From UMGS1696 sp963642885 (lineage in GTDB: Bacteria > Bacillota > Clostridia > Oscillospirales > CAG-272): a stretch of 14,887 bases of DNA. The notes beneath the pieces are model-generated. The model ran no database searches. It saw only the letters and a program-made list of their open reading frames with translations, and had not been told where the DNA came from. The first letter of the stretch is position 1; every line of letters begins with the position of its first letter. This document shows positions 8,293 through 14,887 of this stretch, piece after piece. The position numbers and the translations under genes are program-made. The DNA is taken from contig CAVIJI010000046.1 of NCBI GenBank assembly GCA_963642885.1, forward strand, positions 1 to 14,887, given 5' to 3'.

Positions 8293-8861
8293 TCCGTTAC
8301 GTCTGCGAAAACAATTTGAATCAACTCGTTGTATTCTCTCCATGCAAGCGTATCGGAAAGCTCACGAATACTGTCTGCGATTGTTCTGTAATACCATGCT
8401 TGCTGCACGGGATCCTTCTGATTGAAATACCGCCATATGGCGTGTCCCTGTTTCTGCCAATCGTAATAAATAGAGCGCATATTGGCAAGCTTATCACCAA
8501 GATACAAAATTTTAACATCCCTGTCTTTCGTATTTTGTAATTGCCTAAGTGCCTCCTCTTTACGCAGTTTCCATGTGCTTTCCGCCGGTAGATACTCTCG
8601 TTTATTCTCTGTCTCGGATGCAACAAGTTCCGAGACTCTTTTTCCGAAACGCTGTGTAAGCTCATCCAATGCAACATCGGCGTCCTCCACCACATCGTGC
8701 AGCACCGCTGCCGCAATTACCTCTTGGTCGCTTGTCATTGAAGCTACAATGGCAGCTGCCTCCATTGGATGAAGAATATACGGTGTTTCCGAATTTTTAC
8801 GTCGCATTCCGTCGTGACATTTGACTGAAAATATGATTGCTTCGCTTACCAGCTCCATCAT
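8289..8861 (-). CDS. Single-domain HD phosphohydrolase, (p)ppGpp-hydrolase (MESH1/SpoT-HD) type
   Basis: 190 aa from the ATGATG at 8861. That start overlaps the STAS stop (TGA 8860-8858), so translation is probably coupled. An upstream in-frame ATG at 8921 would add 20 residues that only read through the STAS gene, so I reject it. Conserved metal-site residues of RelA/SpoT HD domains are visible: His31 in YILHPMEAA, His55-Asp56 in VLHDVVEDAD, and Asp123 in LGDKLANMRS. There is no synthetase, TGS or ACT domain, and the length fits small alarmone hydrolases. By family it would remove the 3'-pyrophosphate from (p)ppGpp or a related nucleotide with Mn2+, in the cytoplasm. Placement directly after an anti-anti-sigma gene suggests the partner switch could control it, or that the HD protein feeds back on the switch. 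The fold is confident; the substrate is inferred. Confidence 0.85.
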   Translation of the reverse strand: MMELVSEAIIFSVKCHDGMRRKNSETPYILHPMEAAAIVASMTSDQEVIAAAVLHDVVEDADVALDELTQRFGKRVSELVASETENKREYLPAESTWKLRKEEALRQLQNTKDRDVKILYLGDKLANMRSIYYDWQKQGHAIWRYFNQKDPVQQAWYYRTIADSIRELSDTLAWREYNELIQIVFADVTE

Positions 8862-9154
8862 TCGATCACCAAAATATCCGAAAAGCCTGTCATCTCGAAA
8901 ACTTCCATCACAGAATCGCAAACGCCGACCAACTTAAGCGTTCCGATCCTGTCCATCTTCTTTTGTGCGGCAAGCAGAACGCGCAGTCCTGCTGAAGATA
9001 TGTATTCCACACCCTTCATATCTATAACCAAATCTTTCACCGCATCATCCATTCCGTTAATTACAGCCTCCAGTTCGGGAGCCGTAGTTGTGTCAAGTCT
9101 TCCTTCAAGTGTAAACGTAAGCTTTTCCGCTGACCGATTCTGATTGATTTTCAT
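8858..9154 (-). CDS. STAS-domain anti-sigma factor antagonist (RsbV/SpoIIAA-like)
   Basis: 98 aa, the normal size of a stand-alone STAS protein. The sequence runs MKINQNRSAE, then a beta strand TFTLEGRLDT, a helix, LVIDMKGVEYISSAGLRVLL, and KLVGV. Aligned on RsbV and SpoIIAA (DST/DSS-GLG), Ser54 in YISSAGL is the expected phosphorylation site. In the known mechanism the unphosphorylated STAS protein binds the RsbW-type kinase and frees the kinase's target; the kinase phosphorylates Ser54 and a PP2C phosphatase removes the phosphate. Both enzymes are encoded in the preceding 937-aa gene, 49 nt upstream. GGAGG lies 9 nt before the ATG. The 3' end overlaps the HD gene. No sigma factor is encoded in the window, so the released target is unknown. 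Confidence 0.92.
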   Translation of the reverse strand: MKINQNRSAEKLTFTLEGRLDTTTAPELEAVINGMDDAVKDLVIDMKGVEYISSAGLRVLLAAQKKMDRIGTLKLVGVCDSVMEVFEMTGFSDILVIE

Positions 9155-9203
9155 CGTATTATTCCTCCGTATATGTATTTAAATGTATGAAACGCTTATA
9201 GAA

Positions 9204-12017
9204 TTATATTGCTTTCTTCATAGTCAGAATATTTTCGCCGTTTTCATACCGATAGGTTACACTGTCCATAGTTTTGCGCGTAATAAATATTCCGAGTCCT
9301 CCTATACTGCGCTCGTCTGCCGAAAGCGTAATATTCGGTTCCTCCTGTTTTAGCGGGTCGAATGGTATTCCCTTATCCCTGAATTCAAAAGAGGCTGTGC
9401 GGCTTTCGGGATCAAACGAGAAAACAGCGGTTGCTTCTCCTCTACCCGCAGGATATGCGTAATGCGCAATGTTTACAAAGATTTCTTCTATCGCAACGCT
9501 GACTGCCGCCTGTATTTTCATCGGGCAGGCTAACTGTTCAAGAGCACCTTCAAAGAAGCCTTGTACATCCGAAAGAGCATTGATATCCGCTGGGAAAGTT
9601 CTTTCTTCTTTCATTACCGTACCTCCTAAATAATCAAACATCAGCATTGTTATATCGTCAAACTGCGGTGCGTTGCCTACAAAGCTGTCGATATTCCCTT
9701 TCAAGCCATGCAGCAGTTCCTTTGCGGGAAGCGCGGCATTCTCGTTCATGTATGTTTGAAGTCTCTCCTCACCGTAAAGCTTTTCTTCAGCATCGGTTGC
9801 CTCTGTTACACCGTCCGTGTACAGAAAAATACGGTCACCGGGGTGAAGAGTAAACTCATTCAGTCGATAGCGTACGCCCTCCATACCGGCAAGCACAAAT
9901 CCCGCTTTCATTCGCAAGTATGTAAATGTACCGTCCTTATGTTTGATAAGCGGAGGATTATGACCGGCATTGGCAATCTGCAGTTTACCTGTACGCAAAT
10001 CTAAAATGCCCATGCATGCGGTAACAAACATACCCGCTTCATTACCCTCGCACAGCTTTTCATTTGCCTCGCCGAGAATTTCATTCACGGGTAGGCCTCT
10101 CTCGGCTAAATCTTTTATAGTGGTTTTCGCCGTCATCATAAAGAGTGCCGCAGGTATTCCCTTACCCGAAACATCCGCGATCAGGAATGCAATAGTATGT
10201 TCGTCCGTCATATAGAAATCGTAGAAATCTCCGCCAACCTCTTTTGCCGTGAACATCTGAGCGTAAATATCAAAACAATCCTGCTCGGGATACGGCGGGA
10301 AAACAGAAGGTAATGCAGAGTATTGTATTTCCTTTGCGTATTCCAATTCCTTATCGATTCTTGCGGCTGCTTCGGCAATGTATTCCTTCAGTGTGCCGAC
10401 AGTCGAATTTATATCGTCCGACAGTGAAGAAAATTCCGCGTTTGTCCGAACATTAACCTTTACATTCAGGTTTCCGTTTGTGATTTGAGCGAGACTGTTG
10501 TTTATTTTGTGCAGATTATTGATAATAACCTTTTTGATGAGGAAGTATACCAGAACGAACAGTGCCGCAAAGATGATTATTTCCACAAGGATACTTATAT
10601 AAATGGAAACATTCCTCATATAGTGCGCTTCCGATTCGGGAATAGCACCGATGATACAGTAGCCTTCCGTAAACACATACGAATACAGATACTGCTCTCC
10701 CTTAATATCGGCAGTGTACTGCGTGTTCTCAAGCATGGTATCCGTATCTATTTGAATACCGAGTTCCGCCAGATTCATGCCGTTATGTTCGTCTCCGTCT
10801 GCGACGACCTTCTGATTTTCGTCACAGATCATAATGAAGCCTTTTGTCCCGATATGGCGGTTCTTTGTGGCGTTGAAGATAACATCATCGATGTCCTTCT
10901 TGTATTGCTCATAAAAATATCCCACCTGCAATACCGTCCCGTCGGGCAGTAGAACGCCTGCATATTTACCTGTCATACTTGCATCATAAGAAAGCGTACG
11001 GTACTCCTGTACGTATTCCGTTTCACCTTCAAACAGGCACATGAACTCTCCCGATTGCTCACCGCTTTTCATATCAAAACCGATAAATTCGGAGGTACTT
11101 GATTTTATGATAATGCCGTCTTCTCCGAACACGTTGATGTTTGCAACCTCATATGTATTCGCCAGTGTTTTCAGCGATGCGGTATCCCAGTCGGAAGAGG
11201 CAAGATATGACCTCTCGACCAATCTCGTTGTCTCGAGAAGATGCATATCCGAGGTATCCTTTATGTCATGTGATACATCCGATAGGGTTTGATTTACTAC
11301 ACCCATAATCTGAGTTTCCGTCATATTGCTTTGTAATCTGTAGGTAAATACGCTTGTAAGGACGTAAGCGGTAATGATGCATATTAGCAGCCAACGCTGA
11401 AATGTTTGAGAGATATTCTCTGTATTTTTCTTTTTGCGGGGTGTTTCCCTGCTGAGGAGCGACACGATAAGCAGCGCAAGACCTAAGGCGACGGCATTTC
11501 CGATAATCATCGGAAGTGTGCATCTATTCACATAAGTAAATGCCGTTGCGGCATCATCGAGATTGAAGAGAAAAATGAGCAGCATGTGGATATCCTCACA
11601 CACACATGCGATTCCCGCACCGTACACCCATGTCGGCTTTTTATCATCAAACATCAAGTTGCGCAGGAGAGCCGCAATACAGCCGATAAGTACGATCGAT
11701 ACAGAGCTCGCCCACCTCGTGAAATCTCCGATACCGAAGATAAATCTGAACAAACCTCCGATTGCACCTGATATAATACCTGCAGGTGCACCGAAAACCA
11801 ATCCCGCGCACAGCGGCGCCGCATCCGCAACATTGATAATAATATCATTACTCACAATGCCGTTCACACTGCTGAAAATCGCCAATCCTCCAAAAAGTAT
11901 GCCGACAATAAACTCCTTTATCATATAAGGAAGCTTTTTTACCGGTGTGTACTTCTCAGTCAAATAAAGAAAAACGACCATAGCGGCACTGGAAAGTACG
12001 GGAATTATAAGACTCAT
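9204..12017 (-). CDS. Membrane sensor SpoIIE-type phosphatase fused to RsbW-like anti-sigma kinase
   Basis: 937 aa. Residues 1-190 are a LytS-like five-helix receptor domain (NDIIINVADAAPL, then AGIISGAIGGLFRF). A helix near 208-226 leads to an extracytoplasmic sensor, probably dCache-like, at about 228-465, then a helix at about 469-495 and HAMP at 496-550. The SpoIIE/PP2C domain covers about 560-797, with metal-binding aspartates Asp597 (GGDFYD), Asp615 (ADVSGKG), Asp735 (YTDGVTEA) and Asp787/788 (QFDDIT). Residues 802-937 form a GHKL ATPase of RsbW type: E845/N849 in EEIFVNIAHYAYP, Asp881 in FRDKGIPFDP, and GGLG at 906-909. It should dephosphorylate and rephosphorylate the adjacent STAS protein in response to an external and a membrane cue. 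AGGAAAGG precedes the ATG; the upstream hydrolase stop is 31 nt away. An internal Shine-Dalgarno and in-frame ATG at Met802 could yield a free 136-aa kinase. Such phosphatase-ATPase fusions are known in Clostridia; the ligands are unknown. Confidence 0.93.
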   Translation of the reverse strand: MSLIIPVLSSAAMVVFLYLTEKYTPVKKLPYMIKEFIVGILFGGLAIFSSVNGIVSNDIIINVADAAPLCAGLVFGAPAGIISGAIGGLFRFIFGIGDFTRWASSVSIVLIGCIAALLRNLMFDDKKPTWVYGAGIACVCEDIHMLLIFLFNLDDAATAFTYVNRCTLPMIIGNAVALGLALLIVSLLSRETPRKKKNTENISQTFQRWLLICIITAYVLTSVFTYRLQSNMTETQIMGVVNQTLSDVSHDIKDTSDMHLLETTRLVERSYLASSDWDTASLKTLANTYEVANINVFGEDGIIIKSSTSEFIGFDMKSGEQSGEFMCLFEGETEYVQEYRTLSYDASMTGKYAGVLLPDGTVLQVGYFYEQYKKDIDDVIFNATKNRHIGTKGFIMICDENQKVVADGDEHNGMNLAELGIQIDTDTMLENTQYTADIKGEQYLYSYVFTEGYCIIGAIPESEAHYMRNVSIYISILVEIIIFAALFVLVYFLIKKVIINNLHKINNSLAQITNGNLNVKVNVRTNAEFSSLSDDINSTVGTLKEYIAEAAARIDKELEYAKEIQYSALPSVFPPYPEQDCFDIYAQMFTAKEVGGDFYDFYMTDEHTIAFLIADVSGKGIPAALFMMTAKTTIKDLAERGLPVNEILGEANEKLCEGNEAGMFVTACMGILDLRTGKLQIANAGHNPPLIKHKDGTFTYLRMKAGFVLAGMEGVRYRLNEFTLHPGDRIFLYTDGVTEATDAEEKLYGEERLQTYMNENAALPAKELLHGLKGNIDSFVGNAPQFDDITMLMFDYLGGTVMKEERTFPADINALSDVQGFFEGALEQLACPMKIQAAVSVAIEEIFVNIAHYAYPAGRGEATAVFSFDPESRTASFEFRDKGIPFDPLKQEEPNITLSADERSIGGLGIFITRKTMDSVTYRYENGENILTMKKAI
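9612..9627 (-). promoter_or_regulatory. Internal in-frame Shine-Dalgarno and ATG at the phosphatase/kinase junction
   Basis: Inside the 937-aa gene the minus strand reads AGGAGGT (9627-9621), six bases, then ATG (9614-9612), in frame as Met802. The site falls between the last phosphatase motif (Asp787/788) and the first residue of the RsbW-like domain. Initiation here would give a 136-aa protein (9614-9204), close to the size of free RsbW-type kinases. It may be a relic of two fused genes or a working second start. Confidence 0.65.
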
Positions 12018-12048
12018 ATGCCAAAACCTTTCCTATATTTACGCCTTT

Positions 12049-12948
12049 TCAGTTTGCCTTTAAGAAATTCAAGCATCTCTGCTTGTAGTCCGCCGCTTCA
12101 TCATATACACCGTGTCCGTAGCTTTCATCGTAAAGATACAATTCACAATTCAATGCCTCGGCTATCTGCTTTGAACCTTCCGATGTCACAACACTGTCTC
12201 CTTCCGAGCCGAGTACCAAAACGGGACACCGAATAGATGACAGTTCGTCATAACAATCAAATGATTCGCATGCGCTTGCCAAGATGACAAATCTGCTGTA
12301 TTCCTCGTCGCTGATGCCCCTATTCGAAGATATCAGAGAATCTCGATAACTCTCCAATGTAGCTTCGGAATATACATTATCCGCGAAGCTCTCGAGAAGC
12401 CCGATTTCATCCTTCTTCTCAGCCAGATTCACCCATTCTTCTATGACATGCTCGAAAGTATCGTTGGTTTTGGAAAGGGTAGAACCGAGAATCAGTGCGT
12501 GTACCAGTTCGGGATGGTCTATGGCGAGGTACATGGCAATCATCCCGCCCTGAGAAGCTCCGAATACATCCGCGTTTTCAATCTGTAACGACTGCATTGC
12601 CGCAGCGGTATCCTCAGCCATGTCTCTGATTGTATATCCTTTTTCAATATCCTTTGCTCTGTCGAAAACATAAACAGTATATTCTTCTGTAAAGTCCGCA
12701 TATGCCTCTGCGATTGCATCCGCCGCTCCTATTACGCTGTGTATTGACAAACCCGGCAGAATCACAAAACATTTTTTACCGTTTCCGAACACAATATAGT
12801 CCATATTCATCTCTCCTATTGAAGCTGTTTTCACACACGCCGACGATTGAATCGTATCTGAAGCATTTTCCCGCTCCTTTGCACTACATCCGAACAGCGT
12901 GAACATTAATCCACCGATAATGATCAGGGATATAATAAGTTTTTTCAT
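12049..12948 (-). CDS. Lipoprotein alpha/beta hydrolase, extracytoplasmic RsbQ-like candidate
   Basis: 299 aa. The N terminus MKKLIISLII leads into a lipobox LFGC with Cys21, so the mature protein should be lipid-anchored outside the membrane. The alpha/beta hydrolase core shows the nucleophile elbow FGASQGG (Ser132), the acid LGSEGD (Asp251) and the base YGHGVYDE (His279): a complete triad. The spacing of 119 and 28 residues is close to that I recall for Bacillus RsbQ (Ser96, Asp219, His247). RsbQ is a cytosolic hydrolase needed to activate the phosphatase RsbP, and its gene precedes rsbP. Here the hydrolase gene likewise precedes a PP2C phosphatase gene, by 31 nt. AAGGAG lies 12 nt before the ATG, and a promoter about 150 nt upstream probably starts the operon. 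Alternative: an ordinary esterase or peptidase unrelated to signalling. Fold and lipidation are confident; the RsbQ-like role is inferred. Confidence 0.88.
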   Translation of the reverse strand: MKKLIISLIIIGGLMFTLFGCSAKERENASDTIQSSACVKTASIGEMNMDYIVFGNGKKCFVILPGLSIHSVIGAADAIAEAYADFTEEYTVYVFDRAKDIEKGYTIRDMAEDTAAAMQSLQIENADVFGASQGGMIAMYLAIDHPELVHALILGSTLSKTNDTFEHVIEEWVNLAEKKDEIGLLESFADNVYSEATLESYRDSLISSNRGISDEEYSRFVILASACESFDCYDELSSIRCPVLVLGSEGDSVVTSEGSKQIAEALNCELYLYDESYGHGVYDEAADYKQRCLNFLKAN

Positions 12949-13101
12949 AATGTTTTTTTACTCCTTAAACACGTGAATACACATCAACTGTACTTCTGTA
13001 CATCGACAAAATTTTTTGTCTGACATTCTGTTTCGATTTTTCCTCTGCAAATTTCCGTATCGAGTCGTCACATCCGCACACTTCATATTTCTTGTCTTGA
13101 T

Positions 13102-13130
13102 ATTATATACGATACGGAAGTTTATTTCAA
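13102..13130 (-). promoter_or_regulatory. Sigma-A-type promoter of the hydrolase/partner-switching operon
   Basis: TTGAAA (13130-13125), exactly 17 nt, then TATAAT (13107-13102) on the minus strand. Transcription would start near 13095 and leave a leader of about 147 nt before the hydrolase ATG. The leader holds short inverted repeats (a GACAAAA/TTTTGTC palindrome at 13005-13020 and TGTAC/GTACA at about 12990-13003) but no riboswitch that I recognise. Confidence 0.75.
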
Positions 13131-13146
13131 GATACTAATGTTATAG

Positions 13147-13232
13147 AAACGCCGTATAAATCAAGAGTGAATTCGGGAGAGCCTTTTGCCAAAGTGATAC
13201 AAGATTTTCGATACCGCCGAGCTACGGCGTTT
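13147..13232. repeat. 10-bp inverted repeat with nested hairpin after the TIR gene
   Basis: AAACGCCGTA (13147-13156) and TACGGCGTTT (13223-13232) are perfect inverted copies 66 nt apart. The inner arm can instead form a local CGCCG-AGCTA-CGGCG hairpin (13215-13229) that is followed on the plus strand by five T. The element starts two bases past the TIR stop codon and may serve as its 3' structure, but on the minus strand it lacks a good U tract, so a terminator call is weak. Confidence 0.45.
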
Positions 13233-13233
13233 T

Positions 13234-14625
13234 TCAGCCGATTAAATCGCCGTTTTGATAATATAGTTTTTCGACACTTCCATCTGCATGAGTAACAGTG
13301 AAATTTCCGTTTTTCTTTCCGTCAACCCATTTGCCTTCGTATGTATCTCCGCTACTAGCAATCGCATACGTACCGTGTCCATTAAGAAATCCATTTATAA
13401 ACGTTCCTTCCCAAACATCTCCATTATCAGATGTCAATATACCTTGACCATTGAGAAAATTATATATATAGCCCGTATTCCATTCGAAAGGTATGGTAGT
13501 TTTCAATCTGCCTTGGTTATAGATACTGTCTTCGTCAGATTCGTCCTCAGCCCCTGTAATAAAATATCCGGCATAGATTCCTGTGTAGCTGTAGTGTTCA
13601 TCACTACCCTTTTGTTTTTCGTCATAATCTCTTTCGAAAGACAAATTTTCACACCACCAAACATCCTCTATTTCATATAAAAAGTCTGAATTTTCAGCCC
13701 ATAACAGTGCTATATCATCTTCAGGTCTGTAGCTTGAGGAAGAAATGCCGCCCATATATACACAGTATTCATTGTCTATTGGTAAACTCACGTAAAAAGG
13801 TCCTACGGGTTCACCGTCTTTCCACGGACCTGCGCAAACAGATCCATCACTTAACGTTAATGTTGCAAAATCGTCGTCGGGCAGTCCCTTTCTGTTAATA
13901 TATCCGGTATAAAGACCGGTTTTACCTGTGACGGATGAAATACTATAGTTTTCTACATATTCATTAAAAAGCCGTTTATTAACCCCATCTAACCAATCGA
14001 TAATCTCATCATTTTTAGCTAGGCAAAAAATAATACCAGAAGCTATAACAACAATACCTGCTATAATAACCTTAATATACTTAAACTTTTTTTGCGCTTC
14101 GTTAATCTTCTTATTGTCATCACTGTGCTCGGGAATTTTTACTTTCACAACTTTGGTTACTGTCCTGCATTTGGCAATCCCATCTGATTTATACAACTCT
14201 CTATAGAATGCATTCTCATCTATATACTCATATTTATTGATACGTTGTGTTTCACTTGTCACAAAATCCACTTTTTCCGGTAAAGGAAATTTTGTCAAAG
14301 ATATTAAACATATCTTTCTATTTTTGCTGTCCGCATAGGTTAATTCTCTACTGCAAAATTTCGACTCTGACCATTCTTTCGTATATAATGGTATAAAAAA
14401 ATCACACGTTGATATTTTTTGTGCTAATTTGTCTGTCCAAGTCGAGGCTCCGTGAATACCATTATCCCACCACACACGGTATCCGTCACGCTGAAGCCTG
14501 TCTATCATTTGATGTGCTTCTCTTTTATTTTTATGGGAATAGCTGACAAATATGAACGGTTCATCACCTTCGTAAGGTTTCGGTTCGTTGTCCATAGCGG
14601 GAGGCAGCTTCTTTGTTTCACTCAT
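13234..14625 (-). CDS. TIR-domain membrane protein with MORN repeats
   Basis: 463 aa. Residues 22-150 form a TIR domain: FIFVSYSHKNK, RVWWDNGIHGASTW, CDFFIPLYTKEW, then SKFCSREL, where Glu94 fits the catalytic glutamate position of TIR NADases. A basic stretch (KKINEAQKKFKYIK) precedes one membrane helix at about 184-203. The C-terminal part contains MORN-type repeats, clearest at 386-450 (LNGQG, WEGTFINGFLNGHGTY, YEGKWVDGKKNG, YYQNGDLIG), with weaker copies at 240-278. By the positive-inside rule TIR is cytoplasmic and MORN outside. Bacterial TIR domains often cleave NAD+ or make cyclic ADP-ribose signals, many in phage defence; others are scaffolds. The gene is more AT-rich than its neighbours (17 of 60 G/C at 14341-14400) and forms its own transcription unit, suggesting acquisition. 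AGGGG lies 9 nt before the ATG. The domain calls are firm; the activity is inferred. Confidence 0.88.
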   Translation of the reverse strand: MSETKKLPPAMDNEPKPYEGDEPFIFVSYSHKNKREAHQMIDRLQRDGYRVWWDNGIHGASTWTDKLAQKISTCDFFIPLYTKEWSESKFCSRELTYADSKNRKICLISLTKFPLPEKVDFVTSETQRINKYEYIDENAFYRELYKSDGIAKCRTVTKVVKVKIPEHSDDNKKINEAQKKFKYIKVIIAGIVVIASGIIFCLAKNDEIIDWLDGVNKRLFNEYVENYSISSVTGKTGLYTGYINRKGLPDDDFATLTLSDGSVCAGPWKDGEPVGPFYVSLPIDNEYCVYMGGISSSSYRPEDDIALLWAENSDFLYEIEDVWWCENLSFERDYDEKQKGSDEHYSYTGIYAGYFITGAEDESDEDSIYNQGRLKTTIPFEWNTGYIYNFLNGQGILTSDNGDVWEGTFINGFLNGHGTYAIASSGDTYEGKWVDGKKNGNFTVTHADGSVEKLYYQNGDLIG

Positions 14626-14703
14626 ATTAAGTATCCCCTTTTTTATTTTAGTGTTATAGTTATAGATTTACGTACAAATCGTAAAAGTTTTATAATACAA
14701 TAA

Positions 14704-14732
14704 ATTATAACACACAAAAATCTAATACGCAA
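14704..14732 (-). promoter_or_regulatory. Promoter of the TIR-MORN gene
   Basis: TTGCGT (14732-14727), 17 nt, then TATAAT (14709-14704) on the minus strand, in an A/T-rich stretch. The leader would be about 70 nt. The -10 is perfect and the -35 moderate. A second TATAAA-like box follows about 10 nt downstream. Confidence 0.6.
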
Positions 14733-14825
14733 TTCATTTTTAAAATTTCTTTTAGTATTAATTTTATTACATACTTCACTCCCGAGCGATGAGCGGACGA
14801 ATTTCTCCGGATTCCGTCTAGGACG

Positions 14826-14869
14826 AAAAAAGGCAAAGGATAATCTATCAAAAATCATCACTTTGCCTT
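14826..14869 (-). terminator. Intrinsic terminator of a gene beyond the window
   Basis: On the minus strand AAGGCAAAG (14869-14861), a 22-nt AT-rich loop, then CTTTGCCTT (14838-14830) running into a T tract to 14826. This is a perfect 9-bp stem with U tail. It ends a minus-strand transcript coming from beyond 14887 and isolates the TIR gene. Confidence 0.88.
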
Positions 14870-14887
14870 ATGGGTTATTTAGTTTTA

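Noticed and set aside
8861..8921. Upstream start for the HD gene giving 210 aa
   Set aside because: The extra 20 residues only read through the STAS C-terminus in another frame; the ATGATG overlapping the STAS stop gives the usual HD N-terminus.
10485..10952. 155-codon plus-strand open frame
   Set aside because: Antisense to the sensor and HAMP region of the phosphatase-kinase gene, with no ribosome site or family signature.
12958..13086. 43-codon open frame in the leader of the hydrolase operon, whose TAA directly follows the hydrolase Shine-Dalgarno
   Set aside because: It begins about 9 nt after the predicted transcription start without a ribosome site, and an open frame of this length is not improbable by chance. 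A leader peptide cannot be excluded.
14643..14861. 72-codon minus-strand open frame upstream of the TIR gene
   Set aside because: It runs through the terminator hairpin and the TIR promoter, has no ribosome site and a low-complexity AT-rich composition.
1..14887. CRISPR arrays, tRNA, rRNA, insertion sequences
   Set aside because: I saw no spaced direct repeats of CRISPR type, no tRNA cloverleaf, no rRNA signature and no transposase motif on either strand.

Overview
The window looks like the chromosome of a gut-type Gram-positive Clostridia, probably Oscillospiraceae or Lachnospiraceae-like. This rests on moderate GC, strong AGGAGG-type ribosome binding sites, S-layer homology (SLH) anchoring, a lipoprotein signal, and a LytS-type membrane receptor fused to a SpoIIE-type phosphatase. 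I cannot name a species. Every gene I can support lies on the minus strand, so transcription runs from high to low coordinates.

Layout in transcription order. (1) 14887-14826: intrinsic terminator of a gene outside the window. (2) 14732-13234: an AT-rich single-gene unit with its own promoter. It encodes an N-terminal TIR domain, one membrane segment and a C-terminal MORN-repeat domain, giving a receptor-like topology. (3) 13130-8167: a probable operon behind a TTGAAA-17-TATAAT promoter. It holds a lipoprotein alpha/beta hydrolase with a complete Ser-Asp-His triad; a 937-aa protein with LytS-like 5TM, extracytoplasmic sensor, HAMP, SpoIIE/PP2C phosphatase and RsbW-like ATPase; an RsbV-like STAS protein; a single-domain HD protein resembling (p)ppGpp hydrolases; and a 41-codon ORF. 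The last three genes are joined by ATGA-type stop/start overlaps. (4) 8189-1205: a promoter with palindromic GTATATAC elements drives a 2231-aa surface protein made of a signal peptide, Pmp-like beta-helix repeats, lipase domain, duplicated beta-sandwich modules, a Pro/Thr linker and three SLH domains, closed by a terminator. (5) 1032-1: the 5' part of a second secreted lipase paralogous to the lipase domain of the large protein.

How the genes may work together. The operon resembles a partner-switching pathway: phosphatase and anti-sigma-type kinase in one polypeptide, with the STAS protein as switch. Two features are unusual. The gene before the phosphatase encodes an alpha/beta hydrolase, as in the RsbQ-RsbP pair of Bacillus, but here it is a lipoprotein on the same side of the membrane as the phosphatase's sensor domain. 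And no sigma factor is present; the gene coupled to the STAS gene is an alarmone-hydrolase-like HD protein, which suggests alarmone turnover as a possible output. A perfect Shine-Dalgarno and ATG also lie in frame exactly at the phosphatase/kinase domain junction, so the kinase module may be made separately. These functional links are inference; the domain and sequence observations are direct.
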